DNA of 64,000 bases from Croceicoccus bisphenolivorans (GCF_001634625.1 NZ_LRSE01000009.1:92204-156203), one strand, 5' to 3'. Counted from the first letter of the stretch, positions 10,431 to 19,644 are shown. Notes: a model not told the origin generated them from the letters alone. A program made the numbers and translations.

Positions 10431-11855
10431 TTGAAGCCGAACCTTCCGATCTTGCTTGCAGGCACCTGTCTTGCGCTGGCCGCTACGCCGGGCGCTGCCC
10501 AGAATGCGACCGCGAAGCCGGTTCCAGCCCGATCCACCGCACCGGTCTATGTCGGTGAAGGCCAGTTGCCGCGACCTGCCGCCACACCGACGCCCGCGCC
10601 GACCCCCGGCCCCGACACGATGCCCGAAACGACGATGCAGTCGAACCCGGTGGTGCAGGACGTGCCGACCGACTTCTTCGATACCCCGCCCACGTGGACC
10701 GTGGCGCAGGCGCAGGACTTGCGCGCCTATGTCGCGGGCCTCGGTAACGAAGGGCTGTTTCCCCGCGATTACCTGCCGGTAGAGCTTGACGGCGCCATCG
10801 CTGCCGGTGCGGGCGAGAAACTGAACGAGATCGCCACGCGCACTTTCACCTGGGTGGCACAGGACCTGCGCGACGGGCGGACCGAGATGGATTCGCGCAA
10901 ACAATGGTTCGTGCGCGATCCCGACGCCGAACGCCTGCCGATCAAGCCCCTGCTGGAAGAGGCGCTGGCCACTGGCGATATCGTGGGCGCGCTCGACACG
11001 CTCAGCCCCGTGCATCCCGACTATGCCGTGCTGAAACAGATGCTGCTCGAAACGCCGGAAAACGCGAAGGACAAACGCGCCCGGATTCGCGCCAACATGG
11101 ACCGCTGGCGCTGGCTCGCCCGCGATCTGGGTTCCAGCTACCTGCTGACCAACGTGCCGGAATACCAGCTGCGCCTGACGGTGAACGACAAGATCGTGCG
11201 TTCGTACCGCACCATCGTCGGCAAGCCGGGCCGCACCAGCACGCCGCAACTGGCCGAAACGGTGGAAGGCGTGATTTTCAACCCGACGTGGACCGTGCCG
11301 CAATCCATCGTGGTCGGCGAAGGGCTGGGCGCGAGAGTGCTGAACAATCCGTCCTATGCGAAAAGCCACAATTACAAGGCGTGGAAGAACGAGGATGGCA
11401 TGACAGTCGTCGTGCAGCAGCCGGGGCCGGGCAATTCGCTGGGCATGATGAAGATCGACATGCCCAATCCGCATGCGATCTTCCTGCACGACACGCCGGC
11501 CAAGAACCTGTTCGATACCGAAAACCGCGCCTATTCCCACGGCTGCATCCGCACCGATCGCGCACTGGAACTGGCGCTGACGCTGGCTATCGCACTGGGG
11601 CAGGTACCCAAGGAAGAGGCCGTCGCGATCAGCAAGTCGGGCGAATACACCCGCGTCCCGCTGAAGAAGCAGGTGCCGGTCTACATCACCTACTTCACGA
11701 TGGCGCAGGACATCGACGGCGAAATGCGCACGTTCAAGGACATCTACGGCCGGGACGAGCCGGTGCTCGCCAGCTTTGCCGCCCCCCGCGTCGCGAAGGA
11801 CGGCCGCCGCGTCACGAACGAGGAAGTCGTCGCGATCGAGGATCCGGGGCTTTGA
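10431..11855 (+). CDS. L,D-transpeptidase (YcbB/LdtD-like, YkuD domain)
   Basis: This is a periplasmic enzyme that makes meso-DAP to meso-DAP (3-3) peptidoglycan crosslinks or attaches lipoproteins. The catalytic YkuD motif is clear: HDTPAKNLF followed by YSHGCIRT with the active Cys. A TTG start is chosen because GGAG sits six bases ahead and it gives a clean signal peptide (hydrophobic LPILLAGTCLALAATPGAA); an in-frame ATG 30 bases upstream would add ten residues to that signal. The N-terminal half contains YcbB-like scaffold sequence. It overlaps the next acetyltransferase start. Confidence 0.9.
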   Translation: MKPNLPILLAGTCLALAATPGAAQNATAKPVPARSTAPVYVGEGQLPRPAATPTPAPTPGPDTMPETTMQSNPVVQDVPTDFFDTPPTWTVAQAQDLRAYVAGLGNEGLFPRDYLPVELDGAIAAGAGEKLNEIATRTFTWVAQDLRDGRTEMDSRKQWFVRDPDAERLPIKPLLEEALATGDIVGALDTLSPVHPDYAVLKQMLLETPENAKDKRARIRANMDRWRWLARDLGSSYLLTNVPEYQLRLTVNDKIVRSYRTIVGKPGRTSTPQLAETVEGVIFNPTWTVPQSIVVGEGLGARVLNNPSYAKSHNYKAWKNEDGMTVVVQQPGPGNSLGMMKIDMPNPHAIFLHDTPAKNLFDTENRAYSHGCIRTDRALELALTLAIALGQVPKEEAVAISKSGEYTRVPLKKQVPVYITYFTMAQDIDGEMRTFKDIYGRDEPVLASFAAPRVAKDGRRVTNEEVVAIEDPGL

Positions 11856-12349
11856 TATCGATACGCCCCGAACGCGAAGGCGATCGGGGCGCGATTTCAG
11901 CGGTCATCGACGTCGCCTTTGCCTGCGCGGACCATTCGGGCGGCAACGAGGCGAAGATCGTGGATGCCATGCGCAGCGACGGGGATCTGGCAATATCGCT
12001 TGTCGCCACCACGGGCGGCAATATCGTCGGCCACGTGGCGCTATCGCATGTGCGGATCGCGCAAGCGCAGGATTGGTACGGGCTAGGGCCCGTGAGCGTC
12101 CTGCCGGAATGCCAGCGCAAGGGGATCGGCACCGCGTTGATCGAACAGGCACTGGAGGTTGCCACCGCGCAGGGTGCACGTGGCTGCGTCGTCTTGGGCG
12201 ATCCGGCCTATTACGGCCGCTTCGGATTTGCGGCGGGCCTGGGTCCGACCTTCACCGACGCACCGGCGGAATACTTCATGGCCCTCGCGATTTCCGGGCC
12301 GGTCCCGCAGGGCGAGGCGCGCTATGCCCCGGCGTTCTATTACGCCTGA
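11852..12349 (+). CDS. GNAT-family N-acetyltransferase (YhbS-like)
   Basis: This is a 165-residue GNAT enzyme. The acetyl-CoA loop is visible as LPECQRKGIGTALIEQAL, and the tail VLGDPAYYGRFGF is typical of the YhbS/COG3153 group. It starts at a TTG that overlaps the transpeptidase TGA (TTGA), with GAGG ten bases upstream, so the two genes are translationally coupled. The acetyl acceptor is unknown; coupling to a peptidoglycan enzyme hints at an envelope-linked role but does not show one. Confidence 0.85.
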   Translation: MISIRPEREGDRGAISAVIDVAFACADHSGGNEAKIVDAMRSDGDLAISLVATTGGNIVGHVALSHVRIAQAQDWYGLGPVSVLPECQRKGIGTALIEQALEVATAQGARGCVVLGDPAYYGRFGFAAGLGPTFTDAPAEYFMALAISGPVPQGEARYAPAFYYA

Positions 12350-12391
12350 CCACGCCGGATTAGCGCTGTCCTACACGGCTCCGCATTACGG

Positions 12392-12458
12392 AAACCCGCG
12401 GGAAAGCGGCGTATTCGGGCGATTGCGCAGGGTGACAGGGTGTAACCTTTGTCACCCT
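12392..12458. repeat. Dispersed repeat element, copy 1
   Basis: A unit of about 21 bases (AAACCCGCGGGAAAGCGGCGT, 12392-12412) is followed by an inverted repeat, AGGGTGACA (12429-12437) with TGTCACCCT (12450-12458). A closely related unit and a related GGGTGACA hairpin recur at 19342-19431. Both copies lie in gaps between convergent genes. Internal core: AAACCCGC, GGAAAGC and GGCGT shared in the same order. Confidence 0.7.
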
Positions 12459-12508
12459 TGTATCGCTGATGCAGCCAAACGGGGCGGGACCGGCCCGCCC
12501 CGTGTGCA

Positions 12509-13381
12509 TTACATCCCGTCGACGCTCTTGCTGACGAGGATGTTGACCGCGACGCGACGGTTCTGGGCCTTGCCCTCCGGCGTCGAATTGTCGGCCAGCG
12601 GATCGGCCGAAGCCATGCCGGTGGGCGAAAGCATGCGCCACGGCTTCCAGCCGCAGGCCTGCTGCAGATAGTTCACGACGCGGCCCGCGCGCTTTTCGGA
12701 AAGCGTCTGGTTCACTTCGTAGCTACCGGTCGAATCGGTGTAACCGACGACAAGCAGCAGCGCGTTATCCATGCTGTCCGCTTCCTGCGCGGCGGCGCAC
12801 AGGTTCTGTTCGGCATCGGGGGTCAGACCGTACTTGCCGGTATCGAAATAGACGTTGGTCGTGCCCTTGATGTTGTACTTGTCGATGTCGGCCATGCGAT
12901 CGCGCAGTGCGTCGGCCATCGCCTTGTTCTTGGCGATTGCCGAGCTGTGCGCGGCAAACTGGCGTGACGTGCCGTTGCGCACCATCTGCGCCATTTCGAG
13001 CTGCTTGCCTTTGAACTTCACCTCGGTCGCGACAAGCTGGTTGCCCCAGCGCATCGTTTCCACCGTGACGGGCAGGCCGGGCAGCAGCGATTCGGCACCG
13101 TGATCCTTGCCGCCCATGCCAAGGAAGCCGCCGCCGCCCTTGATCTTGGTGCCGCTGTCGAGGTTGATGCTGGCGACATCGCCAGTGTCCATCGCCACCT
13201 CGATCACGTTGTTGCTGCTGGCGGCAATAACGCCTTCGATTTTCGGACCTTCAGAGGCGCGATCACCGATTACGGTTGCGTAGACCCCGTTATCGGATCC
13301 ATCCGCCGCTTGCGCCGAAACAGGCAGGGCAAGCAGGGCTAGCAGTGACAGGGCCATCGGTTTCCCGGTTACGACGATCAT
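12509..13381 (-). CDS. OmpA-family peptidoglycan-associated protein
   Basis: This is a 290-residue secreted protein with a signal peptide (MALSLLALLALPVSAQA). The C-terminal OmpA-like domain runs from YFDTGKYGLTPDAEQ through VVGYTDSTGSYEVNQTLSEKRAGRVVNYL to NRRVAVNILV and binds peptidoglycan. The N-terminal 120 residues are not a recognisable beta-barrel; they include repeats of short beta strands and a glycine-rich stretch (KGGGGFLGMGGK). It probably tethers the cell wall in the periplasm. It is monocistronic, with repeat copy 1 downstream. Confidence 0.88.
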   Translation of the reverse strand: MIVVTGKPMALSLLALLALPVSAQAADGSDNGVYATVIGDRASEGPKIEGVIAASSNNVIEVAMDTGDVASINLDSGTKIKGGGGFLGMGGKDHGAESLLPGLPVTVETMRWGNQLVATEVKFKGKQLEMAQMVRNGTSRQFAAHSSAIAKNKAMADALRDRMADIDKYNIKGTTNVYFDTGKYGLTPDAEQNLCAAAQEADSMDNALLLVVGYTDSTGSYEVNQTLSEKRAGRVVNYLQQACGWKPWRMLSPTGMASADPLADNSTPEGKAQNRRVAVNILVSKSVDGM

Positions 13382-13520
13382 TGCGCTACTCCTTCATCCA
13401 TACAACGCCATTCATGCGTTGCGCGCGCAGCGAACCCTTGCAAGGAGTGGTAACGATCGGGTTAACGCGCGCCAAGAGGGGGCAGAAAGTGACCAACAGC
13501 CCGTTGCCCGCCGGCAACAG

Positions 13521-14489
13521 CTATCCGGCGTAGATCGCGGTTTCTCTGAGGCCCTCCGAATTGGATCGGCCACGGAACATGCCCGGCGTGTTGAAGGCAA
13601 AACCGGCCGAACCGTCGGGTGCGGCAAAGATCACACCGCCTTCGCCGCCCAGCGCGCCGACTTCGGACATCACCGCATCGGCCGCCTGCTGCGCGGTTTC
13701 GCCCAGCATCCGCATCCGCGCATTGATTTCATGGGCCGCGGCGATGCGGATGAAAACTTCGCCGGTGCCGGTCGCCGATACGGCGCAGCCGCGATCGTCT
13801 GCATAAGTGCCCGCGCCGATCACCGGCGTGTCGCCCACCCGGCCCCAGCGCTTGCCGGTAAGGCCGCCGGTGCTGGTTGCCGCCGCGACATGGCCATGAC
13901 TGTCCAGCGCCACCGCGCCGACCGTGCCGTACTTCAGATCGGTGTCGAACCATGCGCCATCGCCGCGTTCGCCCTTCGCGCGAAATTCCTCCCACTGCGC
14001 GCGGCGATGGGGCGTGGCGAACCATTCCGGATCGGCCTGCTCGACATCACTTTCCACGCCGAACCGGTTGGCGCCTTCGTGGCTGAGCATGACGTGGGGG
14101 GTCTGTTCCATAACGGCCCGCGCGGCCCGAACCGGATTGCGGATGCAGGTCGTGCCAGCCACCGCGCCTGCCGCACGGGTGGCCCCGTCCATCACGGCTG
14201 CGTCCATCTCGTTATGCCCTTCGAAAGCGAAGACCGATCCGCGCCCTGCATTGAACTGCGGATCGTCTTCCAGCACGGCGACGGCGGCGACAACCGCGTC
14301 CATCGCCGTCCCGCCACCGGCCAGAACCGCCGCCCCCGCATCGAGCGCTGCCGCAAGGCCGGCAATAAATGCGGCGTCCTCCTCGGCAGAGAAGCGGCCC
14401 GGCTTCATCGAGCCGGCCCCGCCATGAATGGCAAGGCTCCATTGCAAATTCGCGGCATCGGGCATCTCGGTATCCTCAGTGTCGGCCAC
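13521..14489 (-). CDS. Isoaspartyl peptidase / plant-type L-asparaginase
   Basis: This is an Ntn-hydrolase (asparaginase family 2) of 322 residues that self-cleaves before a catalytic Thr. The Thr is T189 in YGTVGAVALD, and the substrate loop RVGDTPVIGAGTYAD follows. The N-terminal AIHGGAGSM motif is also typical. It removes isoaspartyl residues from peptides or hydrolyses asparagine. The ATG is followed by a 16-residue acidic leader; an internal ATG (MPDAANL) is a possible alternative. It is divergent from the GNAT gene that follows. Confidence 0.93.
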   Translation of the reverse strand: MADTEDTEMPDAANLQWSLAIHGGAGSMKPGRFSAEEDAAFIAGLAAALDAGAAVLAGGGTAMDAVVAAVAVLEDDPQFNAGRGSVFAFEGHNEMDAAVMDGATRAAGAVAGTTCIRNPVRAARAVMEQTPHVMLSHEGANRFGVESDVEQADPEWFATPHRRAQWEEFRAKGERGDGAWFDTDLKYGTVGAVALDSHGHVAAATSTGGLTGKRWGRVGDTPVIGAGTYADDRGCAVSATGTGEVFIRIAAAHEINARMRMLGETAQQAADAVMSEVGALGGEGGVIFAAPDGSAGFAFNTPGMFRGRSNSEGLRETAIYAG

Positions 14490-14621
14490 GGGCTGATCCT
14501 ATGGTAATTGACAGTGCTGTCCACATGGGCGCATCCACCCCATTGCGCCAGCCCCCACACACGGGCATGGGGCGCCGCGCCGCCCACCCCTCTGGCGGTT
14601 CGATCCTGGAGTTTCAAGGCG

Positions 14622-15185
14622 ATGAATATGCTGCAAGGCATGGCCGAACGGAAGCAGACCGCAAGCAGCGAAATCATATTCCGCAACGCCACGCTAGAGG
14701 ATCGCGACGCTCTCGTCGCACTTGGCCGGGCTAGTTTCGATGCCGCCTTCGGGCATCTCTACACACAGGAAAACCTCGCCCGGTTCCTGCATTCCGCCCA
14801 CTCGCCGGAGAAAGTGGCCGCGCAGCTTGTCGGCGGACACGTAGCCTATCGCCTTGCCTTCAGGGGCAGGCGCCTGGCGGGATACTGCAAGCTGGTCGAA
14901 GGCGCGCAATTCGGCGACCATTCCCATGCGAAACGTCCGATCGCACTGTCACAGCTCTACACCGATCCCGCCTCAACCGGGCAGGGTATCGGCGCGGGCC
15001 TGATGGACTGGGCACTGGCGGAGGCGAAGCACAGGCGCAAGGACGCGATCCAGCTATCGGTATGGAGCGAGAACGTGGGCGCACAACGGTTCTATGCCCG
15101 ATACGGCTTCGCCAAAATCGCGGATATCGATTTCTGGGTCGGAGAACACCGCGATGACGAGTTCCTCTACGAACTGAAGCTATAG
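14622..15185 (+). CDS. GNAT-family N-acetyltransferase
   Basis: This is a GNAT enzyme of 187 residues (from MNMLQGMAERK). The acetyl-CoA binding loop reads LYTDPASTGQGIGAGLMDWAL, and the end FYARYGFAKIADIDFWVGEHRDDEF matches the C-terminal strand of RimI-like members. GGAG lies ten bases ahead of the chosen ATG; two further ATGs follow within 20 bases. The open frame extends upstream into unlikely sequence. The substrate is unknown. Confidence 0.85.
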   Translation: MNMLQGMAERKQTASSEIIFRNATLEDRDALVALGRASFDAAFGHLYTQENLARFLHSAHSPEKVAAQLVGGHVAYRLAFRGRRLAGYCKLVEGAQFGDHSHAKRPIALSQLYTDPASTGQGIGAGLMDWALAEAKHRRKDAIQLSVWSENVGAQRFYARYGFAKIADIDFWVGEHRDDEFLYELKL

Positions 15186-15539
15186 GCGTTCGATCGCAAT
15201 TGCCTCGCACGTCTTGTCCGCGGGCAGGTTGACCGGCGCATAGCAGACCCGCGCCTCGCGCGTTTCGCCGGGCCTCAGGTTCTGGAATACCGCCAGCACC
15301 CGCTGGCTTTCGCCGCCTGCGACATCGTGGCTTTCCCCCGGCAGCAGGCGCACGTCGGCAGCCGGCGTGTCCGTCTGCGCACCGATGGCGAAGACCCGGA
15401 ACGTGCGCCGGACATTGTCGGAGTTGTGCACTTCGATAAACACCGATTCCATCGAACTCGACGTCGTGCGCGTGGTGACGGAATCACCATCGCCGCCGAA
15501 ACCGATCGTTGGAACCAGTGCAACCGTCAGCACGACCAC
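15180..15539 (-). CDS. Small secreted/anchored hypothetical protein
   Basis: I do not recognise this 119-residue protein. It begins with a hydrophobic segment (VVVLTVALVPTIGFGG) that looks like a signal or anchor. The rest is strand-rich, including VFIEVHNSDNVRRTFRVFAIG, and looks like a beta-sandwich with two late cysteines. The annotated GTG has no RBS at normal spacing. The frame continues 12 codons upstream to a stop as GFGCIKELLAIP with an AAGGAG inside it but no ATG, GTG or TTG, so the true start is uncertain. Its 3' end overlaps the GNAT gene by six bases. Confidence 0.6.
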   Translation of the reverse strand: MVVLTVALVPTIGFGGDGDSVTTRTTSSSMESVFIEVHNSDNVRRTFRVFAIGAQTDTPAADVRLLPGESHDVAGGESQRVLAVFQNLRPGETREARVCYAPVNLPADKTCEAIAIERL

Positions 15540-15687
15540 CGGGATGGCGAGCAGCTCCTTGATGCAACCGAATCCTTATGCCCCATACGGCGGCAAGGAT
15601 TCGGCATGAGGCATGAAAATCGGCCACGGAGGGGCTTAGGTAGTCGCCCCTATGCCATCGCTGACCATGGCGTTGACGGCAATCGCG

Positions 15688-16713
15688 TCAGAACCACTTC
15701 CAGCGCCAGAACAACGCGAACTGCATGACCAGAATCGCACCGCACAGCGCCACGACTTCCCAGAAAGCGTTGGGATTGCCGGTCCCCGGCATCCCGCCGA
15801 CATTGATGCCGAGCAGCCCCGTCAGGAAACCCAGCGGCAGGAAAATCGCGGCAACGATCGTGAGGAGGTAACTGGTGCGTTCGGACCGGGCGACAGCGCG
15901 GGCGCGGATATCGTCCTGCAGCACGACCGCGCTTTCCTTGGAAATGTCGATATCGTCGAGATAGCGGGACAAGCGGTCGATCGTTTCGGCGATCTCCCGC
16001 CGGTCGTGATCCTCGAACCAGTCCGGCGCATCGCGGCTGATGCGCTCGAACGCTTCGTGCTGCGGGCTCATGTGGCGTTTTAGGGCAAGGCAGTTGCGCC
16101 GGATCGTCGCGATCTTTTCCAGCAGCGCTTCATTGTCACCGTCGAGGTCGGCGTCCTCCAGCTGGTCGATATGATCGTTCATGTCGACGATCGATCTGTT
16201 CATGCGCGCAATCATCTGCTCGGTAAGGGATGTGATCAATGCACCAGCATCGGTCGGGCCATGGCCGGCATCGATCAGCGCCAGCGTGTCGCGTGGGGTC
16301 TGCAGCGGGAAGCGGCGTAGCGTGATCACCCGCTTGCCGTCGCTCCACAACTGCATCGAAACCATGTCCTCCGGCTCGGCATTGGGGTTGAAGTTGATGC
16401 CGCGCAGCGTGGCCACCAGCGTGTCCCCTTCGCGAAAGGCGCGCGGGCGGGTCTGGTCGGATACCAGCAGTTCGGCTGTAGGCTCGGGAATGGAAAGGGC
16501 ATGCTCCAGCCAGTCCTGTATGCCATGCTGGTTGCGGCACATGTGCAGCCAGATGACCTCGTTCTCCCGCCCGCTGCCGGGCAGGCCCGGAGACCATTCG
16601 CGCGCCTCTTCCCATGTTACCGCGCGCCCGCCGCCCTGCCCGTCAAGCACGCGCCCGAACAACAGCGCTTCGTCGCCCGCCACGTCATCGGTCCACTGCA
16701 CGTTATCCTGCAT
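15688..16713 (-). CDS. CorA/ZntB-family divalent metal transporter
   Basis: This is a 341-residue pentameric channel-type transporter. A large cytosolic alpha/beta domain with a long helix (QLEDADLDGDNEALLEKI...) precedes two C-terminal membrane helices. The loop motif after the first helix reads GLLGINVGG, that is GIN instead of the GMN of Mg2+-specific CorA, which is the usual form in ZntB. Zinc transport is therefore favoured, as an inference from family. The final residues are basic (WRWKWF), typical of the family. Confidence 0.88.
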   Translation of the reverse strand: MQDNVQWTDDVAGDEALLFGRVLDGQGGGRAVTWEEAREWSPGLPGSGRENEVIWLHMCRNQHGIQDWLEHALSIPEPTAELLVSDQTRPRAFREGDTLVATLRGINFNPNAEPEDMVSMQLWSDGKRVITLRRFPLQTPRDTLALIDAGHGPTDAGALITSLTEQMIARMNRSIVDMNDHIDQLEDADLDGDNEALLEKIATIRRNCLALKRHMSPQHEAFERISRDAPDWFEDHDRREIAETIDRLSRYLDDIDISKESAVVLQDDIRARAVARSERTSYLLTIVAAIFLPLGFLTGLLGINVGGMPGTGNPNAFWEVVALCGAILVMQFALFWRWKWF

Positions 16714-16876
16714 CCCGGCTCCTTCTTGCCAGCCTTCTATGCCGTGAAGACGCGCAATTTCATACCGCCCTCGAAACTGCTAGGAAAAGCACCATGTTGT
16801 CATCAAGACGATCGGGCCGTTATGCGAACCCGATGGCGGCGCATTCGCCGCATTCGAAAGGCTACGGGTTAGAACT

Positions 16877-18013
16877 ATGAACGCGATCCGCCCCTGGCGC
16901 ACGATCGAGCGACGCAAGTGCCGGCAGATCATGGTGGGTTCGGTGCCCGTGGGCGGCGATGCCCCGATCACCGTGCAGACGATGACCAACACGCCGACAG
17001 AGGACGTGGCCGCGACGATCGACCAGATCCGCCGGTGCGAGGATGCGGGTGCGGACATCATCCGCGTGTCCTGCCCCACGGAAGAATCGACCGCGAACTT
17101 CGACCAGATCACGAAGGCGTCGAACATTCCGGTCGTTGCCGACATCCACTTCCACTACAAGCGCGCGCTGGAAGCAGCCGACAAGGGCGCGGCCTGTCTG
17201 CGTATCAATCCTGGAAACATCGGCAGCAGCGAGCGGGTGGCCGAAGTCGTCCGCGCCGCCAAGGCCAACGGCTGTGCGATCCGCATCGGCGTGAATGCTG
17301 GGTCGCTGGAAAAGGACCTGCTGGAAAAATACGGCGAGCCTTGCCCCGAGGCGCTGGTGGAATCGGCACTCGATCATATCAAGCTGCTGCAGGACCACGA
17401 TTTTCACGAATACAAGGTGGCGGTGAAGGCCAGCGACGTGTTCCTTGCCGTCGCGGCCTATCAGGGCCTTGCCGACGCGGTCGATTGTCCGCTCCACCTT
17501 GGCATTACCGAGGCAGGGGGCCTGATAGGCGGGACGGTGAAATCCTCGATCGGCATCGGCAACCTGCTCTGGGCCGGAATCGGGGACACGATCCGCGTCT
17601 CGCTTTCGGCAGAGCCGGAGCAGGAAGTGCGCGTCGGGTTCGAGATCCTGAAGTCGCTGGGCCTGCGCACCCGCGGCGTGCGCGTCGTGTCCTGCCCGTC
17701 CTGCGCCCGCCAGGGCTTCGACGTGATCCGCACGGTCCAGACGCTGGAGGAACGGCTTCAGCACATCAAGGTGCCATTGTCGCTCTCCGTTCTCGGCTGC
17801 GTTGTCAACGGACCGGGCGAAGCGCGGGAAACCGATATCGGCATCACCGGCGGCGGCAACGGCAAGCACATGGTCTACCTGTCGGGCGTGACCGACCATC
17901 ACGTGCAGTCCGGCGACATGCTCGACCATATCGTGAACCTTGTTGAGGCGAAGGCCGCCGAGATCGAGGCGGACATGATCGACGCGGGCAAGGCTACCGA
18001 AACGGCGGGATAA
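16877..18013 (+). CDS. ispG: HMBPP synthase IspG (GcpE)
   Basis: IspG converts methylerythritol cyclodiphosphate to HMBPP, the penultimate step of the MEP isoprenoid pathway, with a [4Fe-4S] cluster. The product is 378 residues. Cluster ligands are visible in [13 protein letters not shown] and in [11 protein letters not shown], the latter also carrying the ligand Glu. The TIM-barrel half contains HFHYKRAL and INPGNIGS. An alphaproteobacterial-length N-terminus ([21 protein letters not shown]) supports the start. Its plus-strand neighbour, a periplasmic-type protease, is separate by 52 bases. Confidence 0.97.
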   Translation: MNAIRPWRTIERRKCRQIMVGSVPVGGDAPITVQTMTNTPTEDVAATIDQIRRCEDAGADIIRVSCPTEESTANFDQITKASNIPVVADIHFHYKRALEAADKGAACLRINPGNIGSSERVAEVVRAAKANGCAIRIGVNAGSLEKDLLEKYGEPCPEALVESALDHIKLLQDHDFHEYKVAVKASDVFLAVAAYQGLADAVDCPLHLGITEAGGLIGGTVKSSIGIGNLLWAGIGDTIRVSLSAEPEQEVRVGFEILKSLGLRTRGVRVVSCPSCARQGFDVIRTVQTLEERLQHIKVPLSLSVLGCVVNGPGEARETDIGITGGGNGKHMVYLSGVTDHHVQSGDMLDHIVNLVEAKAAEIEADMIDAGKATETAG

Positions 18014-18065
18014 CGGCCTGCGCCGCTTCGGGGGCACATTTACGCTATCTTCAGTCCCACGCGTC

Positions 18066-18620
18066 ATGATTGCCCGCATGAAGTTGGGATCACTGATCTG
18101 GCTCGGCGCGGGGCTATGTCTGGTTGGCATCATGATGCCGGCTGATCATAGTCGCATGAACGATCCGCCGCAGGCCGTGTCCGGCACCGGCAGTCTGACG
18201 GTCGATGCGGTGGAGCCTTTCGACCATACCGGTTCTCAGGACTACCTCGGCGGTGAAATGGTGCTGCAGCAGCAGAGCGACGGCCATTTCTATGCCAGTC
18301 CCTCGATCAACTCCGTGCCGGTGGATGCGCTGATCGACACCGGGGCCAGCGTCATCGCGCTGACCGGCGCCGATGCCGAAGCCATCGGCCTGTCGTGGGA
18401 CCAGAGCCAGATCCGCACGGTGGGCCGCGGAGCCAGCGGGCCGGTGCAGGGTGTCGCTGTCCGGCTGGACAAGGTCGAACTCGGCAGTTTCGAGGTTCAC
18501 GATGTCGACGCGATGATCATTCCCGAAGGGCTGCACGTCACCCTGCTGGGCCAGAGTTTCCTGTCGCGCATACCCGAAGTGCAGATATCGGACGGCAAGA
18601 TGCGACTTGCCGAATACTGA
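18066..18620 (+). CDS. TIGR02281-type clan AA aspartic protease
   Basis: This is a 184-residue membrane-anchored retropepsin-like protein. One hydrophobic segment at the N-terminus (LGSLIWLGAGLCLVGIMM) is followed by a single aspartic protease domain with the active-site motif ALIDTGASVIALT, and the flap-like region ends in LLGQSFLSRIPEVQI. Such single-domain proteases act as dimers. The first ATG has no clear RBS; another in-frame ATG follows four codons later. The role in alphaproteobacteria is not established. Confidence 0.86.
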   Translation: MIARMKLGSLIWLGAGLCLVGIMMPADHSRMNDPPQAVSGTGSLTVDAVEPFDHTGSQDYLGGEMVLQQQSDGHFYASPSINSVPVDALIDTGASVIALTGADAEAIGLSWDQSQIRTVGRGASGPVQGVAVRLDKVELGSFEVHDVDAMIIPEGLHVTLLGQSFLSRIPEVQISDGKMRLAEY

Positions 18621-18679
18621 TCGCGGCAGAACGCGCTCGATTCAGTGCAAATCAATCTGCGCCATGTTATAAACGGGTC

Positions 18680-19315
18680 ATGGTGAAGGCTGCGAACAGA
18701 CGCGATTTGTTGAAAGGCGCACTCGTTGCGGGTGCCGGCCTTGCGCTGCCCGGCGCGTTTCCGGCGCGTGTCTTTGCGCAGGCAAGTTCGCTGACCCCTC
18801 GGGATCGCGCCGTGCTGGATGTGGCCAAGCGCGAGATCGAACGGGCAGGATCGGCATTGTGGCACAAGGACATGGCCGCGATCGCCGATTTCGGCGTCCA
18901 TTCCGCGCTGCCGCGCTTCCACTTCGCCAATCTCGAAACCGGCACCGTGCGCAGCTTCCTTGTCGCACATGGCATGGGTTCCGATCCCGAACATGACGGC
19001 TGGCTCAACACCTTCTCCAACGTGGAGGGATCGAACGCCACCAGCCGCGGCGCGTTCATCACGTACGAGTGGTACAAGGGCAAGTACGGCACCTCGATCC
19101 GGCTTGGCGGGCTGGACCCGGAAAATTCCAACGCCCTGCCCCGCTATATCGTCGCCCACGCGGCGGAATACGCGACGCCCGAACACGTGGCGAAATGGGG
19201 CAAGCTGGGCCGATCCAACGGCTGTTTCGCGATGAGCCCGACGGACTTTCGAGAGGCCCTGTGGAATATCTCGGGCGGCCGCCTGATCTATTCGGACAAG
19301 CTCGGCCTCGGCTGA
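18680..19315 (+). CDS. Murein L,D-transpeptidase catalytic domain protein (YkuD_2)
   Basis: This is a 211-residue exported protein. A twin-arginine type signal is visible (NRRDLLKGALVAGAGLALPGAF...), and the rest matches the PF13645 YkuD_2 group: FLVAHGMGSDPEHDG near the middle and SNGCFAMSPTDF near the end, with the presumed catalytic Cys. It likely acts on peptidoglycan in the periplasm. It follows the clan AA protease by 59 bases. A second, unrelated-length L,D-transpeptidase lies 7 kb upstream. Confidence 0.83.
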   Translation: MVKAANRRDLLKGALVAGAGLALPGAFPARVFAQASSLTPRDRAVLDVAKREIERAGSALWHKDMAAIADFGVHSALPRFHFANLETGTVRSFLVAHGMGSDPEHDGWLNTFSNVEGSNATSRGAFITYEWYKGKYGTSIRLGGLDPENSNALPRYIVAHAAEYATPEHVAKWGKLGRSNGCFAMSPTDFREALWNISGGRLIYSDKLGLG

Positions 19316-19644
19316 ACCAATCCGGCATCGCTATCCGGCAGCAGGGTGACAAAGGTGACACCCTGTAACCCACATCCAGCAGCCGCAAACCCGCAGGAAA
19401 GCTGGCGTTGCGCCCGCATGTCACGGGTTACACGTTGCGGGGCAGCGCCCTGCGATTACCGACGATTGCAAAGAACCGCGCACATGATGACGCGGGAACC
19501 ACGTGTAGGACAGCACTATCTCGCGCCCTCTTCAACCCACCCCGCTGCGACTAGCCGAGCCTGACGGCCCGCCAAGTCTCGCGCCCCTCCCGCAAGCTGG
19601 AAGGGTTGGGGGTGGGATTATCGAACGGTGAAAAGCGGAAACCG
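19316..19644. other. Intergenic gap between convergent genes
   Basis: This 329-base gap holds the second copy of the dispersed repeat in its first third. The remainder (about 19440-19644) shows no convincing gene, hairpin or promoter. Confidence 0.6.
19342..19431. repeat. Dispersed repeat element, copy 2
   Basis: A hairpin CAGGGTG/CACCCTG (19342-19348 with 19359-19365) is followed by GTAACCC (19365-19371), the core unit AAACCCGCAGGAAAGCTGGCG (19387-19407, one base inserted relative to copy 1), and then GGGTTAC (19425-19431). GTAACCC and GGGTTAC are complementary and would enclose the core as a long-range stem. The GGGTGACA hairpin lies before the core here and after it in copy 1. Confidence 0.7.

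Noticed and set aside
14490..14621. Upstream extension of the GNAT gene at 14.6 kb
   Set aside because: The extra in-frame residues are Pro/Ala/His-rich and unlike the family, and GGAG supports the later ATG.
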